This document shows, in pieces, positions 18,700-27,975 of a stretch of DNA of 64,000 nucleotides. Each line of letters begins with the position of its first letter. Positions within the stretch are counted from its first letter, which is position 1. The notes under the pieces are model-generated. The model saw nothing but the letters and a program-made list of their open reading frames with translations, made no database searches and was not told where the DNA came from. Made by a program: the position numbers and the translations under genes. Origin of the DNA: Paraburkholderia sp. C35 (GTDB lineage Bacteria; Pseudomonadota; Gammaproteobacteria; Burkholderiales; Burkholderiaceae); the NCBI RefSeq assembly GCF_003121405.1, contig NZ_QBUY01000001.1, positions 203,448-267,447 of the forward strand, in the 5' to 3' direction.

Positions 18700-19347
18700 T
18701 CAGGCGTTTGTGCTGGCGACGATCAGGCCATGCTGGATGGCGTAGTGAACGAGTCCCGCTGTCGACGGGATATCCATTTTGACGAGGATGTTGGCCTTGT
18801 GGGTGCTGACAGTCTTGCTCGACAGCGAGAGACAATGGGCGATTTCGTTGATACCACTGCCTTCTACGAGCATCTGGAAGATCTGGAATTCGCGCGCCGT
18901 GAGGCGCGTATGCGGAAAGGAACTCGCGGGCTGATGCAACTGCTTGACGAGCTTTTCGGCGACCAGTGGCGAGACGACCGATCCACCGCGCGCGACCTTG
19001 CGGATTCCGCCCATCAGTTGCTCGGACTCGGCGTCCTTCGTGAGGTAGCCGGCGGCACCCGCGCGGATCGCCTGTACCGCATATTGCGATTCCCGGTACA
19101 TGCTGAGCACCAGCACCGGCAGCGACGGATGGCTTGCCTTGATCTGCTGGATCAGTGCAATGCCGCTTCTGCCCGGCATCGACATGTCGAGCAGCAATAC
19201 ATCGACGGATGTCGAACGCAGCCGTTCGATCAGGTCGGCACCGTCTACGGCCTCCGCGACCACCTCCATGTCGTGCGCAGTCGAGATGATTTTTTTCAGA
19301 CCGTCGCGAATGATCGCGTGGTCGTCGGCGATCATCACGCGCATCAT
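18700..19347 (-). CDS. NarL/FixJ-type response regulator
   Basis: A 215-residue two-component response regulator. The receiver domain (residues 1-120) has the acidic pocket DDH and the phosphorylatable Asp in LLLDMSMPG near residue 55, plus the conserved Lys in LTKDAE. The C-terminal LuxR-type HTH (about 145-210) reads LTAREFQIFQMLVEG and SLSSKTVSTHKANI. The ATG at 19347 overlaps the kinase stop as ATGA, so the two proteins are translationally coupled. Target genes are unknown. Confidence 0.93.
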   Translation of the reverse strand: MMRVMIADDHAIIRDGLKKIISTAHDMEVVAEAVDGADLIERLRSTSVDVLLLDMSMPGRSGIALIQQIKASHPSLPVLVLSMYRESQYAVQAIRAGAAGYLTKDAESEQLMGGIRKVARGGSVVSPLVAEKLVKQLHQPASSFPHTRLTAREFQIFQMLVEGSGINEIAHCLSLSSKTVSTHKANILVKMDIPSTAGLVHYAIQHGLIVASTNA

Positions 19348-20429
19348 TGCCGTGCTCCTGCTGTAGCGGCCACTGCCGTGTGGTGCAGCGGAATGCGCGC
19401 GGCCACGCGCGTGCCGTGGCCAGGACGGCTTTCCACACTGAGCTGGCCATCGAGCATCAACGCACGCTCGCGCATGCCGAGCAGACCGAGGCTGCCGCTG
19501 CCGGCGGCACGCGAGGTGTCCATTCCGCAACCGTCATCGGCGATCGAAAGGAGACAGTGATCGTCGCATGCGTGAATCTCGACGACGGCGCGCGACGCCT
19601 GCGCGTGACGGCTCACATTGGTGAGCGCCTCCTGAACTATGCGGAAGATCGCTGTGCTGCGTTCCGCGTCAATCGAGCGGGCAAGTTCCTCGGGCATCGC
19701 CAGGTGAAGTTCGCACGGGACGCCATTGCGCTGCGTGAACGATTCCGTCAGCCACTCGAGCGCGGCATGCAGTCCAAGCTCGTCGAGCACGGCAGGCCGC
19801 AGATCGGACGCAATGCGATGCACCGCATCCATCGTGGCGTCGACGAGATGCTTGAGCATCTGCAGATGACCGGCCTGCTCGGGCGTGGTCGCACTCGCCT
19901 GCGTCTGAAGATAGTTCAGTCCGAGCCGCAGTCCGCTCAGCAATTGACCGAGTTCGTCGTGGAGTTCGCGCGAAATCCGCGTGCGTTCGGCTTCGCGTAT
20001 CGACTGGAGATAAGCCGAAAGCTGCCGCAACTGTGAGCGCGAATCGAGCAATTCCGTCTGTGAGCGTTTGAGGTCGGTGATGTCGCGCGAGATGCCGACC
20101 GTGCCGACGACGCGTCCGTCATCGTCGCGAAGCGGCATCTTGACCGTGTCAAACCAGCGCAGCGTTCCGTCCGCGCCCTGGCGGGTTTCCTCGTAGCGCC
20201 GGCGCACGCCACCGTCGAGCGCTGCACGATCGGTCGACAGATACACCTTGCCGAGTTCGGACGGCCAGACCTTGTCAGGCGTGCTGCCGATGATTTCCTG
20301 TTCGGTACGTCCGCATGCGGTGACGAATGCTTCGTTGACGAGCACGTAACGGGACTCGGTGTCCTTGAGCCATGCCTGATCGGGAATGTTGTTCAGGATG
20401 GCACGGTGCAGTTCGCCGTAGGTCTCCAC
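19344..20429 (-). CDS. PAS-domain sensor histidine kinase (HisKA_3 type)
   Basis: A 361-residue kinase without evident membrane segments. A PAS domain (about residues 5-125, with WLKDTESRYVLVNEAF and VGTVGISRDITDLKR) precedes a HisKA_3 dimerisation helix carrying the phospho-acceptor His in RISRELHDELGQLL (near 155), and a HATPase domain with EALTNVSRHAQAS and DDGCGM. It starts with GTG at 20429 behind GAGGAGGAG. It partners the downstream NarL-type regulator. The sensed signal is probably cytosolic, judging by the lack of TM segments. Confidence 0.92.
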   Translation of the reverse strand: METYGELHRAILNNIPDQAWLKDTESRYVLVNEAFVTACGRTEQEIIGSTPDKVWPSELGKVYLSTDRAALDGGVRRRYEETRQGADGTLRWFDTVKMPLRDDDGRVVGTVGISRDITDLKRSQTELLDSRSQLRQLSAYLQSIREAERTRISRELHDELGQLLSGLRLGLNYLQTQASATTPEQAGHLQMLKHLVDATMDAVHRIASDLRPAVLDELGLHAALEWLTESFTQRNGVPCELHLAMPEELARSIDAERSTAIFRIVQEALTNVSRHAQASRAVVEIHACDDHCLLSIADDGCGMDTSRAAGSGSLGLLGMRERALMLDGQLSVESRPGHGTRVAARIPLHHTAVAATAGARQ

Positions 20430-20675
20430 CGCTCCTCCTCGAAAGGGTACAGATTCCGCCGATGGCTGGCTCCGATTCGTCTCGCTATCGGGCCTGTGGC
20501 CCTAACATGAAGACGCGTGAGTAGACGCGGGGCACGGTGCGAGAGGACACGCGTTCACAATATATCGATAGTCGCGGTGACGCGCGCCCCTAGTTTTCCC
20601 GCATATTCGTCGGGTGCAGCTATTCATGAGTTTTGTTTCTTATTGAGTCGAGTGTTCGTCGTGAGCGAAATCGCG

Positions 20676-21533
20676 TCACCGGCCGAGCGCATCGGCCAGT
20701 ACGCGCATCATGTTCGGCCGGTCCATCCCAACATTCGAAAGCAGCACGATCTGGCGTTGCCACATCTCGCCCGGCAGCGGCGTCATCCGGCAGTCGGCCG
20801 TGAAGCGTTCGATGCCGGACCACTGCGGCACGAGGCTCACGCCCATGCCGTCCGCGACCAGCATCGCGATGGCTTCCAGTGCGTCGAGATCGCAAAGCAC
20901 CGTGGGCTCGATGCCGTGGTCGGCGATCCAGTTGGCCGCATACCGCCCGCCCCACGTGCCCGGGTCATAGCGGATGTAGGCTTGTGTCGAAAGCAGTTTC
21001 ACCGCACTGCCGCGCACGTTCTTTGCGGCCAGCAGCACCAGCGATTCCGAGCGCAACGGCACGACGCACATCGATCGGGGCAACGCGAACGGCGGCGCGA
21101 CGACGATGGCCGCATCGAGTTCGCCCGCGTGCAGCGCCTGATACAGGCTCTTCGATGTTCCCGGCACGATCACGGGCCGTCCGTTCGGCGCGCGGCGCGT
21201 GAACTCGCGCAATGCTGCGGGCAGCATCCCTGTCAGCACTGTCGAAATCGCACCGATTTTCAGCGGACCGCTCAGCCCGTCGCGATCCGCGTCGCCGCGC
21301 AACAGCGATGCTTCGAGCACCATGCGTCGCGCGCGTGGCAACAGTGCGAGACATGCCTCCGTTGGCTGCGCGGTATAGCCGTTGCGTGACAGCAGCGCAA
21401 AACCCAGTTCGCGTTCGAGCGCCTGCACGCGCTGACCGATGGCCGCCGCCGTCAGATGCTCGACACGCGCAGCCTCGGCGATCGAGCCACTCTCGACGAC
21501 GGCAATCAGGCTTTTCAGAAAACGCGTGTCCAA
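20676..21533 (-). CDS. LysR-family transcriptional regulator
   Basis: A 285-residue LysR regulator starting from TTG at 21533 (MDTRFLKSLIAVVES), with GGGA about 7 bases upstream; no in-frame ATG gives a better N-terminus. The HTH lies at about residues 15-60 and the effector domain follows. It is divergent from the VOC/D-2-hydroxyacid dehydrogenase pair with 99 bases between start codons, so it probably controls those genes. Confidence 0.88.
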   Translation of the reverse strand: MDTRFLKSLIAVVESGSIAEAARVEHLTAAAIGQRVQALERELGFALLSRNGYTAQPTEACLALLPRARRMVLEASLLRGDADRDGLSGPLKIGAISTVLTGMLPAALREFTRRAPNGRPVIVPGTSKSLYQALHAGELDAAIVVAPPFALPRSMCVVPLRSESLVLLAAKNVRGSAVKLLSTQAYIRYDPGTWGGRYAANWIADHGIEPTVLCDLDALEAIAMLVADGMGVSLVPQWSGIERFTADCRMTPLPGEMWQRQIVLLSNVGMDRPNMMRVLADALGR

Positions 21534-21632
21534 AAGAATCCCTTTCGATTAGAAAATAAATCCATGCTATCTCTTTTGAAAAGCCACTGCTAGGCTGACA
21601 TCTGTCACAAGCCTCGCAATACAGGAACCCGC

Positions 21633-22046
21633 ATGCACACCGCTTTTCACCTCGCGTATCACGTGCGCGACCTCGACGAATCCCGCGCTTTTTATACTGG
21701 CGTGCTCGGCTGCACCGAAGGCCGCAGTACCGACACGTGGGTCGATTTCGACTTCTTCGGTCATCAGATTTCCTTGCATCTCGGCGATCCATTTGCTGTA
21801 ACCAACACGGGGCGCGTCGGTGATCATCTGGTGCCGATGCCGCATCTCGGCCTCGTCATGGACATGCAAGACTGGCGTGCACTGGCCGATCGCATGTCCG
21901 CGCACAACGTCGAATTCATCATTGCGCCGAGCCTGCGTTTCGAAGGCCAACCCGGCGAGCAGGCAACCATGTTCTTCTGCGATCCAAGCGGCAACCCCAT
22001 CGAAATCAAAGGCTTCGCGAATCTCGGCAAGGTGTACGCGAAATGA
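21633..22046 (+). CDS. VOC-family (glyoxalase/dioxygenase-like) protein
   Basis: A 137-residue single-domain vicinal oxygen chelate protein: FHLAYHVRDLDESRAFYTGVLG at the N-terminus, HLGLVMD in the middle and the closing MFFCDPSGNPIEIKG typical of the fold, with a metal-binding His/Glu set. Such proteins are often lyases, dioxygenases or resistance proteins. Its stop overlaps the next start as ATGA, so it is coupled to the dehydrogenase and may process the same metabolite. Confidence 0.88.
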   Translation: MHTAFHLAYHVRDLDESRAFYTGVLGCTEGRSTDTWVDFDFFGHQISLHLGDPFAVTNTGRVGDHLVPMPHLGLVMDMQDWRALADRMSAHNVEFIIAPSLRFEGQPGEQATMFFCDPSGNPIEIKGFANLGKVYAK

Positions 22047-22987
22047 AACCCGTGCTGCCCTTCATTGCCAACCCGACGTATCCGTTCACCGCGCAATGGA
22101 TCGACGCGCTACAACGCGCGATGCCCGATGAACGGATCGTGCCGTTCGACGCCCTTGACGACGCGGCGCGTGCCACATGCGAGGTCGCCATTGTCGCGAA
22201 TCCGCGTCCGGAAGATTTACGTGCCCTGCCCGCACTGACTTGGGTGCATAGCGTATGGGCGGGTGTCGAGCGGTTGGTGAACGATCTCGGCGAGACGGAT
22301 CTGAAAATCGTGCGCCTCGTCGATCCGCAACTCGCCGACACGATGGCAGAAGCCGTGCTCGCGTGGACGCTGTACCTGCATCGCGAGATGCCGCGCTATG
22401 CCGCACAACAGGCACAGCGCCGCTGGGAGCCGCAAGAATATCTGCGCCCGCAGCACAAGACCATCGGTCTGCTCGGGCTCGGCGCACTCGGTGAAGCCGC
22501 TGCGCGCCGCCTGCTGGATGCGGGTTTCAAAGTCTGCGGATGGAGCCGCTCGCACAAGACGCTGGAACATGTCGATTGCTACGCGGGCGACGACGAGTTG
22601 CCCGTTATGCTGCGCAAGTGCGATATCGTCGTGTGCCTGTTGCCGTTGACGCCGCAAACAACCGGACTGCTGAACGCATCCACCTTGAGTCTGCTGCGCA
22701 AGGATGCGTCGCTGATCAATTTCGCGCGCGGACCCGTCATCGACGATGCCGCGCTGAAAGACGCGCTCGATCGCGCTGCACTGGGTCATGCCGTGCTCGA
22801 CGTGTTCGCTGTCGAACCGCTGCCTGAAGACAGCTGGCACTGGCGTCACCCGCGTGTGACAGTGCTTCCGCATATTTCCGCACCACCTGATCGCGGTACG
22901 GCTTCGGCTATCGTCGCCGCGAATATCCGCCGCTATCGCACGAACGGCACGATTCCCGACGCCGTCAATCTCGCACGCGGATACTAG
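22043..22987 (+). CDS. D-isomer-specific 2-hydroxyacid dehydrogenase, GhrA-like
   Basis: A 314-residue cytosolic NAD(P)H enzyme that would reduce glyoxylate/hydroxypyruvate or another 2-oxoacid to the D-hydroxyacid. The Rossmann motif GLLGLGALGEAAARRLLDAG is near residue 150; catalytic elements are the Arg in NFARGPVIDD near 230, the Glu in VEPLPEDS near 260 and the His in LPHISAPP near 280. The arrangement and length fit the GhrA subfamily. It is second in the VOC-dehydrogenase operon opposite the LysR gene. Confidence 0.88.
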   Translation: MKPVLPFIANPTYPFTAQWIDALQRAMPDERIVPFDALDDAARATCEVAIVANPRPEDLRALPALTWVHSVWAGVERLVNDLGETDLKIVRLVDPQLADTMAEAVLAWTLYLHREMPRYAAQQAQRRWEPQEYLRPQHKTIGLLGLGALGEAAARRLLDAGFKVCGWSRSHKTLEHVDCYAGDDELPVMLRKCDIVVCLLPLTPQTTGLLNASTLSLLRKDASLINFARGPVIDDAALKDALDRAALGHAVLDVFAVEPLPEDSWHWRHPRVTVLPHISAPPDRGTASAIVAANIRRYRTNGTIPDAVNLARGY

Positions 22988-23031
22988 TTCTGACGAAGCG
23001 CAGCGCTGCCGCTGTCCGGCAGCGTGGGACT

Positions 23032-24351
23032 TCAGTTCGCCGACACCACGACCTTGCCCGACGGCACATCGCCATTGATGAGCCGGCCGCGCAAATAGAC
23101 ACCCGACAGCGCCCACGGCACGCTCATTCCGTCGAACGGTGTATAGCGTGCTTTCGAGCATTGGTCGGCATCGCGCACATGCATCACGCCGGCAGGATCG
23201 AGCAGCAGCAGATCGGCATCGAAGCCTGGCGCAAGCAGTCCTTTCGTCGCGCCGAGCCCGAAGCGTTGCGCAGGGTTGCGCGCGCACAGCGTTGCCACAC
23301 CACGCAAATCGATAACGTCTTGCTGCACCAGACTGAGCATCGCGGCGAGGAAGGTCTGCACGCCGGGCACGCCGCTCGGCACGTCGCGGAAATCGTCGTA
23401 GTGCGCGGCCTTTTCTTCGTAAGCATGCGGCGCATGATCGGTCACGATCATATCGATGAGACCTTCGCGCAAGGCCGCGCGCAACGCATCGCGATCCTGT
23501 GCGGGACGCAGCGGCGGCAGTGCCTTGAAGAAGTTGCGCCGCTCGCCATAGGCGTCTTCCGTGAGCAGCAACGCCTGCGGCGTCGTTTCGATGGTGACGT
23601 CCGCAATATCGCGCAAGCGTCGCCAGGTATCGAAGCCAAGCTGTGAATTGCCTTGCCGCAAGTGCACGCGAGCACCCGTGGCAGCTGCCGCCAGCACGGC
23701 GTTGGCGATGCCCGCCGCCTCGGCAACGGGCGGGCGGCTTGCCAGCAGCGCGTCGAGGCCAGCGCGGCCCGTAGCGCTTTGCGGCGCCGTCTGCAACGAG
23801 TGATCGCCCGGCGACACGCACGCGATCGCATCGACCTCGCGCAGCGCCTTCATCGAACGCACCAGCCGCTCCTGCGTGTCGTGCCGGTACGCATCGGGCA
23901 CGCCGGCCATAAACAGTTCGAACGACACCGGATCAAGCGCGCGCACGGCATCGAGCGATGGATGGTCGCACAGCTTCGCCACCTGAAAACCGACATCGAC
24001 ATGAATACGTCCTCGCGCGATATCCATCTTGTCGCGCAAGTCGTCGGCGTGTGTGGTGATGGGTTGATCAGTCGGCATGTCGAGCAGCGTCGTGACGCCA
24101 CCCACCGCCGCCGCGCGCGTGCCCGACGTAAAGTCTTCCTTGTGCGTGTAGCCGGGATCGCACAGATGCACGTGAGCATCGACGAGACCCGGCAGCATCA
24201 CGTGGCCGCGCACATCACGCGTGGCGAGGCTTTCGGCGGGCGTACCCGGAGCGAGGATCGCGGCGATTTTTTCTCCCGCGATGGCGAGGTCGGCTTGACG
24301 CTCGCCAGTGGCATCGACGAGTGTCGCGCCGCGTAACAGCAGATCGAACAT
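23032..24351 (-). CDS. Dihydroorotase/allantoinase-like amidohydrolase
   Basis: A 439-residue amidohydrolase starting at the ATG at 24351 (MFDLLLRGATLVDATG). It has the metal-binding DAHVHLCDPG near residue 57, which in this family precedes the KEDF segment seen here as THKEDFTSG, the HLRQGNS region near 240 and the Asp in IVTDHAPHAYEEK near 310, so the catalytic set looks intact. Such enzymes hydrolyse cyclic amides (dihydroorotate, allantoin, hydantoins). It follows the FMN gene by 5 bases in the minus-strand ABC operon, so it is more likely catabolic than pyrimidine-biosynthetic. Confidence 0.87.
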   Translation of the reverse strand: MFDLLLRGATLVDATGERQADLAIAGEKIAAILAPGTPAESLATRDVRGHVMLPGLVDAHVHLCDPGYTHKEDFTSGTRAAAVGGVTTLLDMPTDQPITTHADDLRDKMDIARGRIHVDVGFQVAKLCDHPSLDAVRALDPVSFELFMAGVPDAYRHDTQERLVRSMKALREVDAIACVSPGDHSLQTAPQSATGRAGLDALLASRPPVAEAAGIANAVLAAAATGARVHLRQGNSQLGFDTWRRLRDIADVTIETTPQALLLTEDAYGERRNFFKALPPLRPAQDRDALRAALREGLIDMIVTDHAPHAYEEKAAHYDDFRDVPSGVPGVQTFLAAMLSLVQQDVIDLRGVATLCARNPAQRFGLGATKGLLAPGFDADLLLLDPAGVMHVRDADQCSKARYTPFDGMSVPWALSGVYLRGRLINGDVPSGKVVVSAN

Positions 24352-24356
24352 GAGTG

Positions 24357-25397
24357 TCAGGCAAGTGTGATGAGTTGATCGCGCGTGATGTCGCAAGGCG
24401 TGGCCGCGCCCATCCACGCGCAAAGAGATTGCAGCTCGCCGATTGTCGCGCGCAGCATGGACTGCACCGCGTCTTCGCCGCCTGCCGCAAGCGCATGCAC
24501 GACCGGACGCACGACGACGGCGAGATGCGCGCCGAGTACGCGCGCCGCGAGGATATCGGCGGCATGGCGGATGCCGCCATCGACGAGAATCGCCGTGCTG
24601 CCTTCGAGCGCTTCGCTCACGCGCTCCAGTTGTCTCGGCACGGGCGCCCAGCGATACGACTGACGCACGCCGATGTTCGACACCATCACGCCGTCGCAAC
24701 CGGTCGCGCGAATCGCGATGGCATCGGCGGGATGCATGACGCCCTTCACGACGACGCGCATACCCAACGCATGAATCGCCGCGAGCATCTCGCGAAACTC
24801 GTCCATGCCCCACGACGGAAACGCCGGCAGCTTCGCCACGCCTTCCTGTGCGCCGATGGTTGACCAGCCGCGTTGCGCGACCTGCGCGGCGACATCGACG
24901 CCGCCCGGATGCAAGCCCGGCGCAGGATGCACAGGCGCCAGCACAGTCAGTACGATGCCTTGGCAGCCCGCCTGTGCGGCGCTTTCCGAAAGGCGGATCG
25001 CGCGTTCGAGCGGACCCGCAGCGCGCAGTTGCAGCCAGCAGTCGGCATGGGTCGCGGTGACGTCGGCAAGCGGCGTAACGGCCTCTTCAGATACGACGAT
25101 AGGCAAACACAGCGCTGCGCACGCACGCGCGATCGCGGTCACGCCATCGGCACCGAACAGCCGGTCCGCCGCGAACGCACCTACGCCGACAGGCGCCGCA
25201 TACACGCGACCGAACAGCCGGCACGTCACATCGACACCATCGTGCCCCTGCAACACGCGCGGCACCAGCCGATAGCGCGACCACGCAAGTTCATTCGGAT
25301 CGGCGTCATCGGGACGCATGTCATGCGGGCGGCCCAACAGATAGCCGAACAGTTCGGCGCCCAGCGCCGCGCGGGATTCGTCGCGCCAGTCTTTCAT
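24357..25397 (-). CDS. FMN-dependent alpha-hydroxyacid oxidase family, altered active site
   Basis: A 346-residue TIM-barrel flavoprotein related to glycolate oxidase/lactate dehydrogenase: YAAPVGVGAFAA near residue 65, VVVKGVMHPADA near 215 (the conserved Lys) and ILVDGGIRHAADILAARVLGA near 275 (flavin phosphate site). Where active members have SNHGGRQ with the catalytic His, this protein has SNIGVRQ, so the proton-abstracting His is missing; the usual Arg pair after DGGIR is also changed to RH. It may be non-oxidative or use a different chemistry. Its start overlaps the ABC gene stop (ATGA). Confidence 0.82.
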   Translation of the reverse strand: MKDWRDESRAALGAELFGYLLGRPHDMRPDDADPNELAWSRYRLVPRVLQGHDGVDVTCRLFGRVYAAPVGVGAFAADRLFGADGVTAIARACAALCLPIVVSEEAVTPLADVTATHADCWLQLRAAGPLERAIRLSESAAQAGCQGIVLTVLAPVHPAPGLHPGGVDVAAQVAQRGWSTIGAQEGVAKLPAFPSWGMDEFREMLAAIHALGMRVVVKGVMHPADAIAIRATGCDGVMVSNIGVRQSYRWAPVPRQLERVSEALEGSTAILVDGGIRHAADILAARVLGAHLAVVVRPVVHALAAGGEDAVQSMLRATIGELQSLCAWMGAATPCDITRDQLITLA

Positions 25398-26965
25398 CGC
25401 GTGGGCTCCAGGCCGGCGGGCAGCACGAACGGCTTCGGTTCAGGCGAGGCGGCACGCAACGGTTGTGCATCATCATCGGGATGACGCAAAAACGCTGCAA
25501 ATTCAGGGGTGGATGGTGCACGCAGGATATCGGGGGTGCCCTGTTCGATGATGCGTCCGTCGTGCAGGAACACCACGCGGTCCGCCACGCTCGCGGCGAA
25601 GTTGACGTCGTGCGTCGACAGCAGCATGGTGATGCCCGTCTGCGCTAGCCGTCGGATCGTCTCATCGACTTCGCCGACCAGTTCGGGATCGAGCGCGGAA
25701 GTCGGCTCGTCGAGCAGAATCACGCGCGGGTCGCTGGCGAGCGCCCGTGCAATGCCGACGCGTTGCTGCTGACCGCCCGACAATTCGTGCGGCATGTGAT
25801 CCGCGAAATCCTTCAGGCCCACCTTCACCAGCGCGATACGCGCACGGCGCAGCGCTTCGCCGTACGGCACGTTCTGCACACGCAGCGGAATCGAGGCGGC
25901 GTTATCGACGGCGCTCAAGTGATCGAATAGTGCGAAGTTCTGGAACACCATGCCGATGCGTGCATCGGCGCGGGCTTTCGGCAGGCGTCGGCGCGGCATC
26001 GGCGCGCCCGAAGGCGTCGCCGTCAACGAACGGCTTTCGATACGAATCGCGCCCGACTCCACCGGATTGAGCGCGAGAATCGTCTTCAGCAACGTGCTTT
26101 TGCCCGAGCCCGACTTGCCGAGCAAGGCGACCACTTCACCCGGCGCAACCGACAGCGACACGTCCTTCAGCACGTCCCTGTTGCCGTAACGCACGCGTAC
26201 GGCGTCGATGTCGAGTTGCGGCACGCCCGGCGTCGCGTCGGAGCGATGCGGCGCCATCCGTTCGAGCGGACCGGCATCGTCGGCGATGGGCGTTGCGGCG
26301 TGCTTGCGGCGCAGTCGACGACCTGTGCCGATACTGCGCTCGCACCAGTTCTGCACGCCCGCGATTCCCGCCGACAACACGATGTACATCACACCCGACG
26401 CCAGCAGCACGGGCAGGAATTCGAAGTTCTGCGACACGATGGTCTGGCTGCGCAGCGTCAACTCGCTGACGCCGACCACCGACGCGAGCGACGTCGACTT
26501 CAGCAGGCCGACGGCTTCGTTGCCAAGCGCGGGAATGATCGCGCGCAAGCCTTGCGGCACCACGACATAACACAGCTCCGTCAGCGCGGAAAAGCCAAAT
26601 GCCTGCGCCGCGATGCGCTGATCGCGGTTCACCGAGCGAATCCCGCCACGAATGATTTCGGCGCAGAACGCAGTCTCGTTGATGGTGAGCGCCAGCAGCG
26701 CGCTCACGAACGGCGACAGCGTCAGGCCCGCCTGCGGCAAGACGTTGAACAGCAGAATCAGTTGCAGAAGCTGCGGTGTGCCGCGAATCACATAGATGTA
26801 GGCGCGCACGGGATAACGCAGCCAGATCCAGCGTGCATCCGCGCCGAGCGCCAGCACGAATCCGATCAGAAGCCCGCCCACGAGCGCGCCGAACAGCAGC
26901 CCGAGTGCGGTGACGCAGCCCTGAAGCAGATACGGGAAAGTCAGGTAATGCAGAAAGTTTTGCAT
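25394..26965 (-). CDS. Amino-acid-type ABC transporter, fused permease and ATPase
   Basis: A 523-residue fusion. Residues 1-220 are a HisM/GlnP-type permease with about five TM helices and the EAA-like loop QAFGFSALTELCYVVVPQGLRAIIPALGNE. Residues about 260-500 are the ATPase: Walker A GKSGSGKST, Q-loop VFQNFALFDHLSA, signature LSGGQQQRVGIARAL, Walker B VILLDEPTSALD and the switch His in STHDVNFA. The two parts are normally separate genes; joining gives a fixed 1:1 ratio. With the binding protein 92 bases upstream it forms an importer for a polar amino-acid-like compound, probably the substrate of the neighbouring amidohydrolases. Confidence 0.92.
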   Translation of the reverse strand: MQNFLHYLTFPYLLQGCVTALGLLFGALVGGLLIGFVLALGADARWIWLRYPVRAYIYVIRGTPQLLQLILLFNVLPQAGLTLSPFVSALLALTINETAFCAEIIRGGIRSVNRDQRIAAQAFGFSALTELCYVVVPQGLRAIIPALGNEAVGLLKSTSLASVVGVSELTLRSQTIVSQNFEFLPVLLASGVMYIVLSAGIAGVQNWCERSIGTGRRLRRKHAATPIADDAGPLERMAPHRSDATPGVPQLDIDAVRVRYGNRDVLKDVSLSVAPGEVVALLGKSGSGKSTLLKTILALNPVESGAIRIESRSLTATPSGAPMPRRRLPKARADARIGMVFQNFALFDHLSAVDNAASIPLRVQNVPYGEALRRARIALVKVGLKDFADHMPHELSGGQQQRVGIARALASDPRVILLDEPTSALDPELVGEVDETIRRLAQTGITMLLSTHDVNFAASVADRVVFLHDGRIIEQGTPDILRAPSTPEFAAFLRHPDDDAQPLRAASPEPKPFVLPAGLEPTR

Positions 26966-27057
26966 GGCGGCGAGGCGCTTACTTGGTCAAACGGTTTGCA
27001 TGCTTTGCGGCGTGACGGCAGGCATCGGCATCGATGCACGACCGTCACGCCGGGACA

Positions 27058-27957
27058 TCACTCGGCGTCGCTCGCCGTACGCTGCGAGGCCGCATCCTGG
27101 CCCCACTTGTCGAGCAGCGTCTTCTGGATGCCCTTGTCCTGAATGACCTTCATCGATGCAAGCACGGCGTTGCGCAGCACCGTGTTGTCCTTCGCAATCG
27201 GGAAGCCGTTGAGGATCGGCAGGTCGACGGTGAAGCCGCTTTCGAGGTCGGGCATCGACGCGGCCAGCGCCTTCGCATCCGAATGGGCCGTCAGATAGAT
27301 GTCGGCGCGGCCGCTCAGCACGGCCTGCACGCTTGCATCGGTTGCCTGCAGCAGCAACAGGCCGACTTCGGGCTTGTTCTGCGCCTTGCACTTCTGCGTG
27401 ACCTGCGACACCAGCGTGACCGCTTCATACGTGCCCGCCGCCGCGGCAACCGTCGCGCCGCACAGCGAGTCGAGCGAGGTCAGATGCTTCGGGTTGCCCT
27501 TCTTGATGACCGAACCGTCGATCACCGCAAACGACGATACGAACGCGACCTGCTGGCGACGCACATCCGTCACGTACAGGCTCGGGCCCATGTCGAAACG
27601 CTTGCCCGTGATGCCCGTCAGCAGTACGTTGAAGGCGACGTTCTGATACTCGTGCGTATAACCAAGGCACGCGCCCATGTAGGCGATCAGATCGGGATCG
27701 AGGCCTTCGATCTTCGACGGATCATCCTTGGCAGGCGCTTCGAAACCGGCCGTGTAGCCACCCAGGCCGATCTTCAGATGCTTGCCCACCAGCGACGGAT
27801 ACTGCTTGCGCAGCGCCACGCATTCGGCGCTTTTTCCGAAGGTCTCGTAAGTCGGCAACTGGGCCGCCTGCGCGGGTGTGGAAGACAATGCGAGAAGCGT
27901 CGAAGCAATGCCGGCGGCGGCAATGATGGCAGTACGAAACATGAAGTGATTCTCCAT
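27058..27957 (-). CDS. ABC transporter substrate-binding protein, family 3
   Basis: A 299-residue periplasmic binding protein. A signal peptide is clear from MFRTAIIAAAGIASTLLA with cleavage after AQA; the ATG at 27957 (MENHFMFRT) or the one at 27942 could be used. The mature part has the SBP_bac_3 two-lobe layout, with GLDPDLIAYMGACLG near residue 80 and RFDMGPSLYVTDVRRQQVAFV near 120. It delivers the ligand to the fused ABC permease-ATPase that follows on the same strand. Confidence 0.9.
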   Translation of the reverse strand: MENHFMFRTAIIAAAGIASTLLALSSTPAQAAQLPTYETFGKSAECVALRKQYPSLVGKHLKIGLGGYTAGFEAPAKDDPSKIEGLDPDLIAYMGACLGYTHEYQNVAFNVLLTGITGKRFDMGPSLYVTDVRRQQVAFVSSFAVIDGSVIKKGNPKHLTSLDSLCGATVAAAAGTYEAVTLVSQVTQKCKAQNKPEVGLLLLQATDASVQAVLSGRADIYLTAHSDAKALAASMPDLESGFTVDLPILNGFPIAKDNTVLRNAVLASMKVIQDKGIQKTLLDKWGQDAASQRTASDAE

Positions 27958-27975
27958 AGAATAAAGTTCGTTAGA

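Noticed and set aside
22217..23821. 534-codon minus-strand frame
   Set aside because: It overlaps the D-2-hydroxyacid dehydrogenase on the other strand and the dihydroorotase-like gene in another frame; Arg/Ala-rich shadow.
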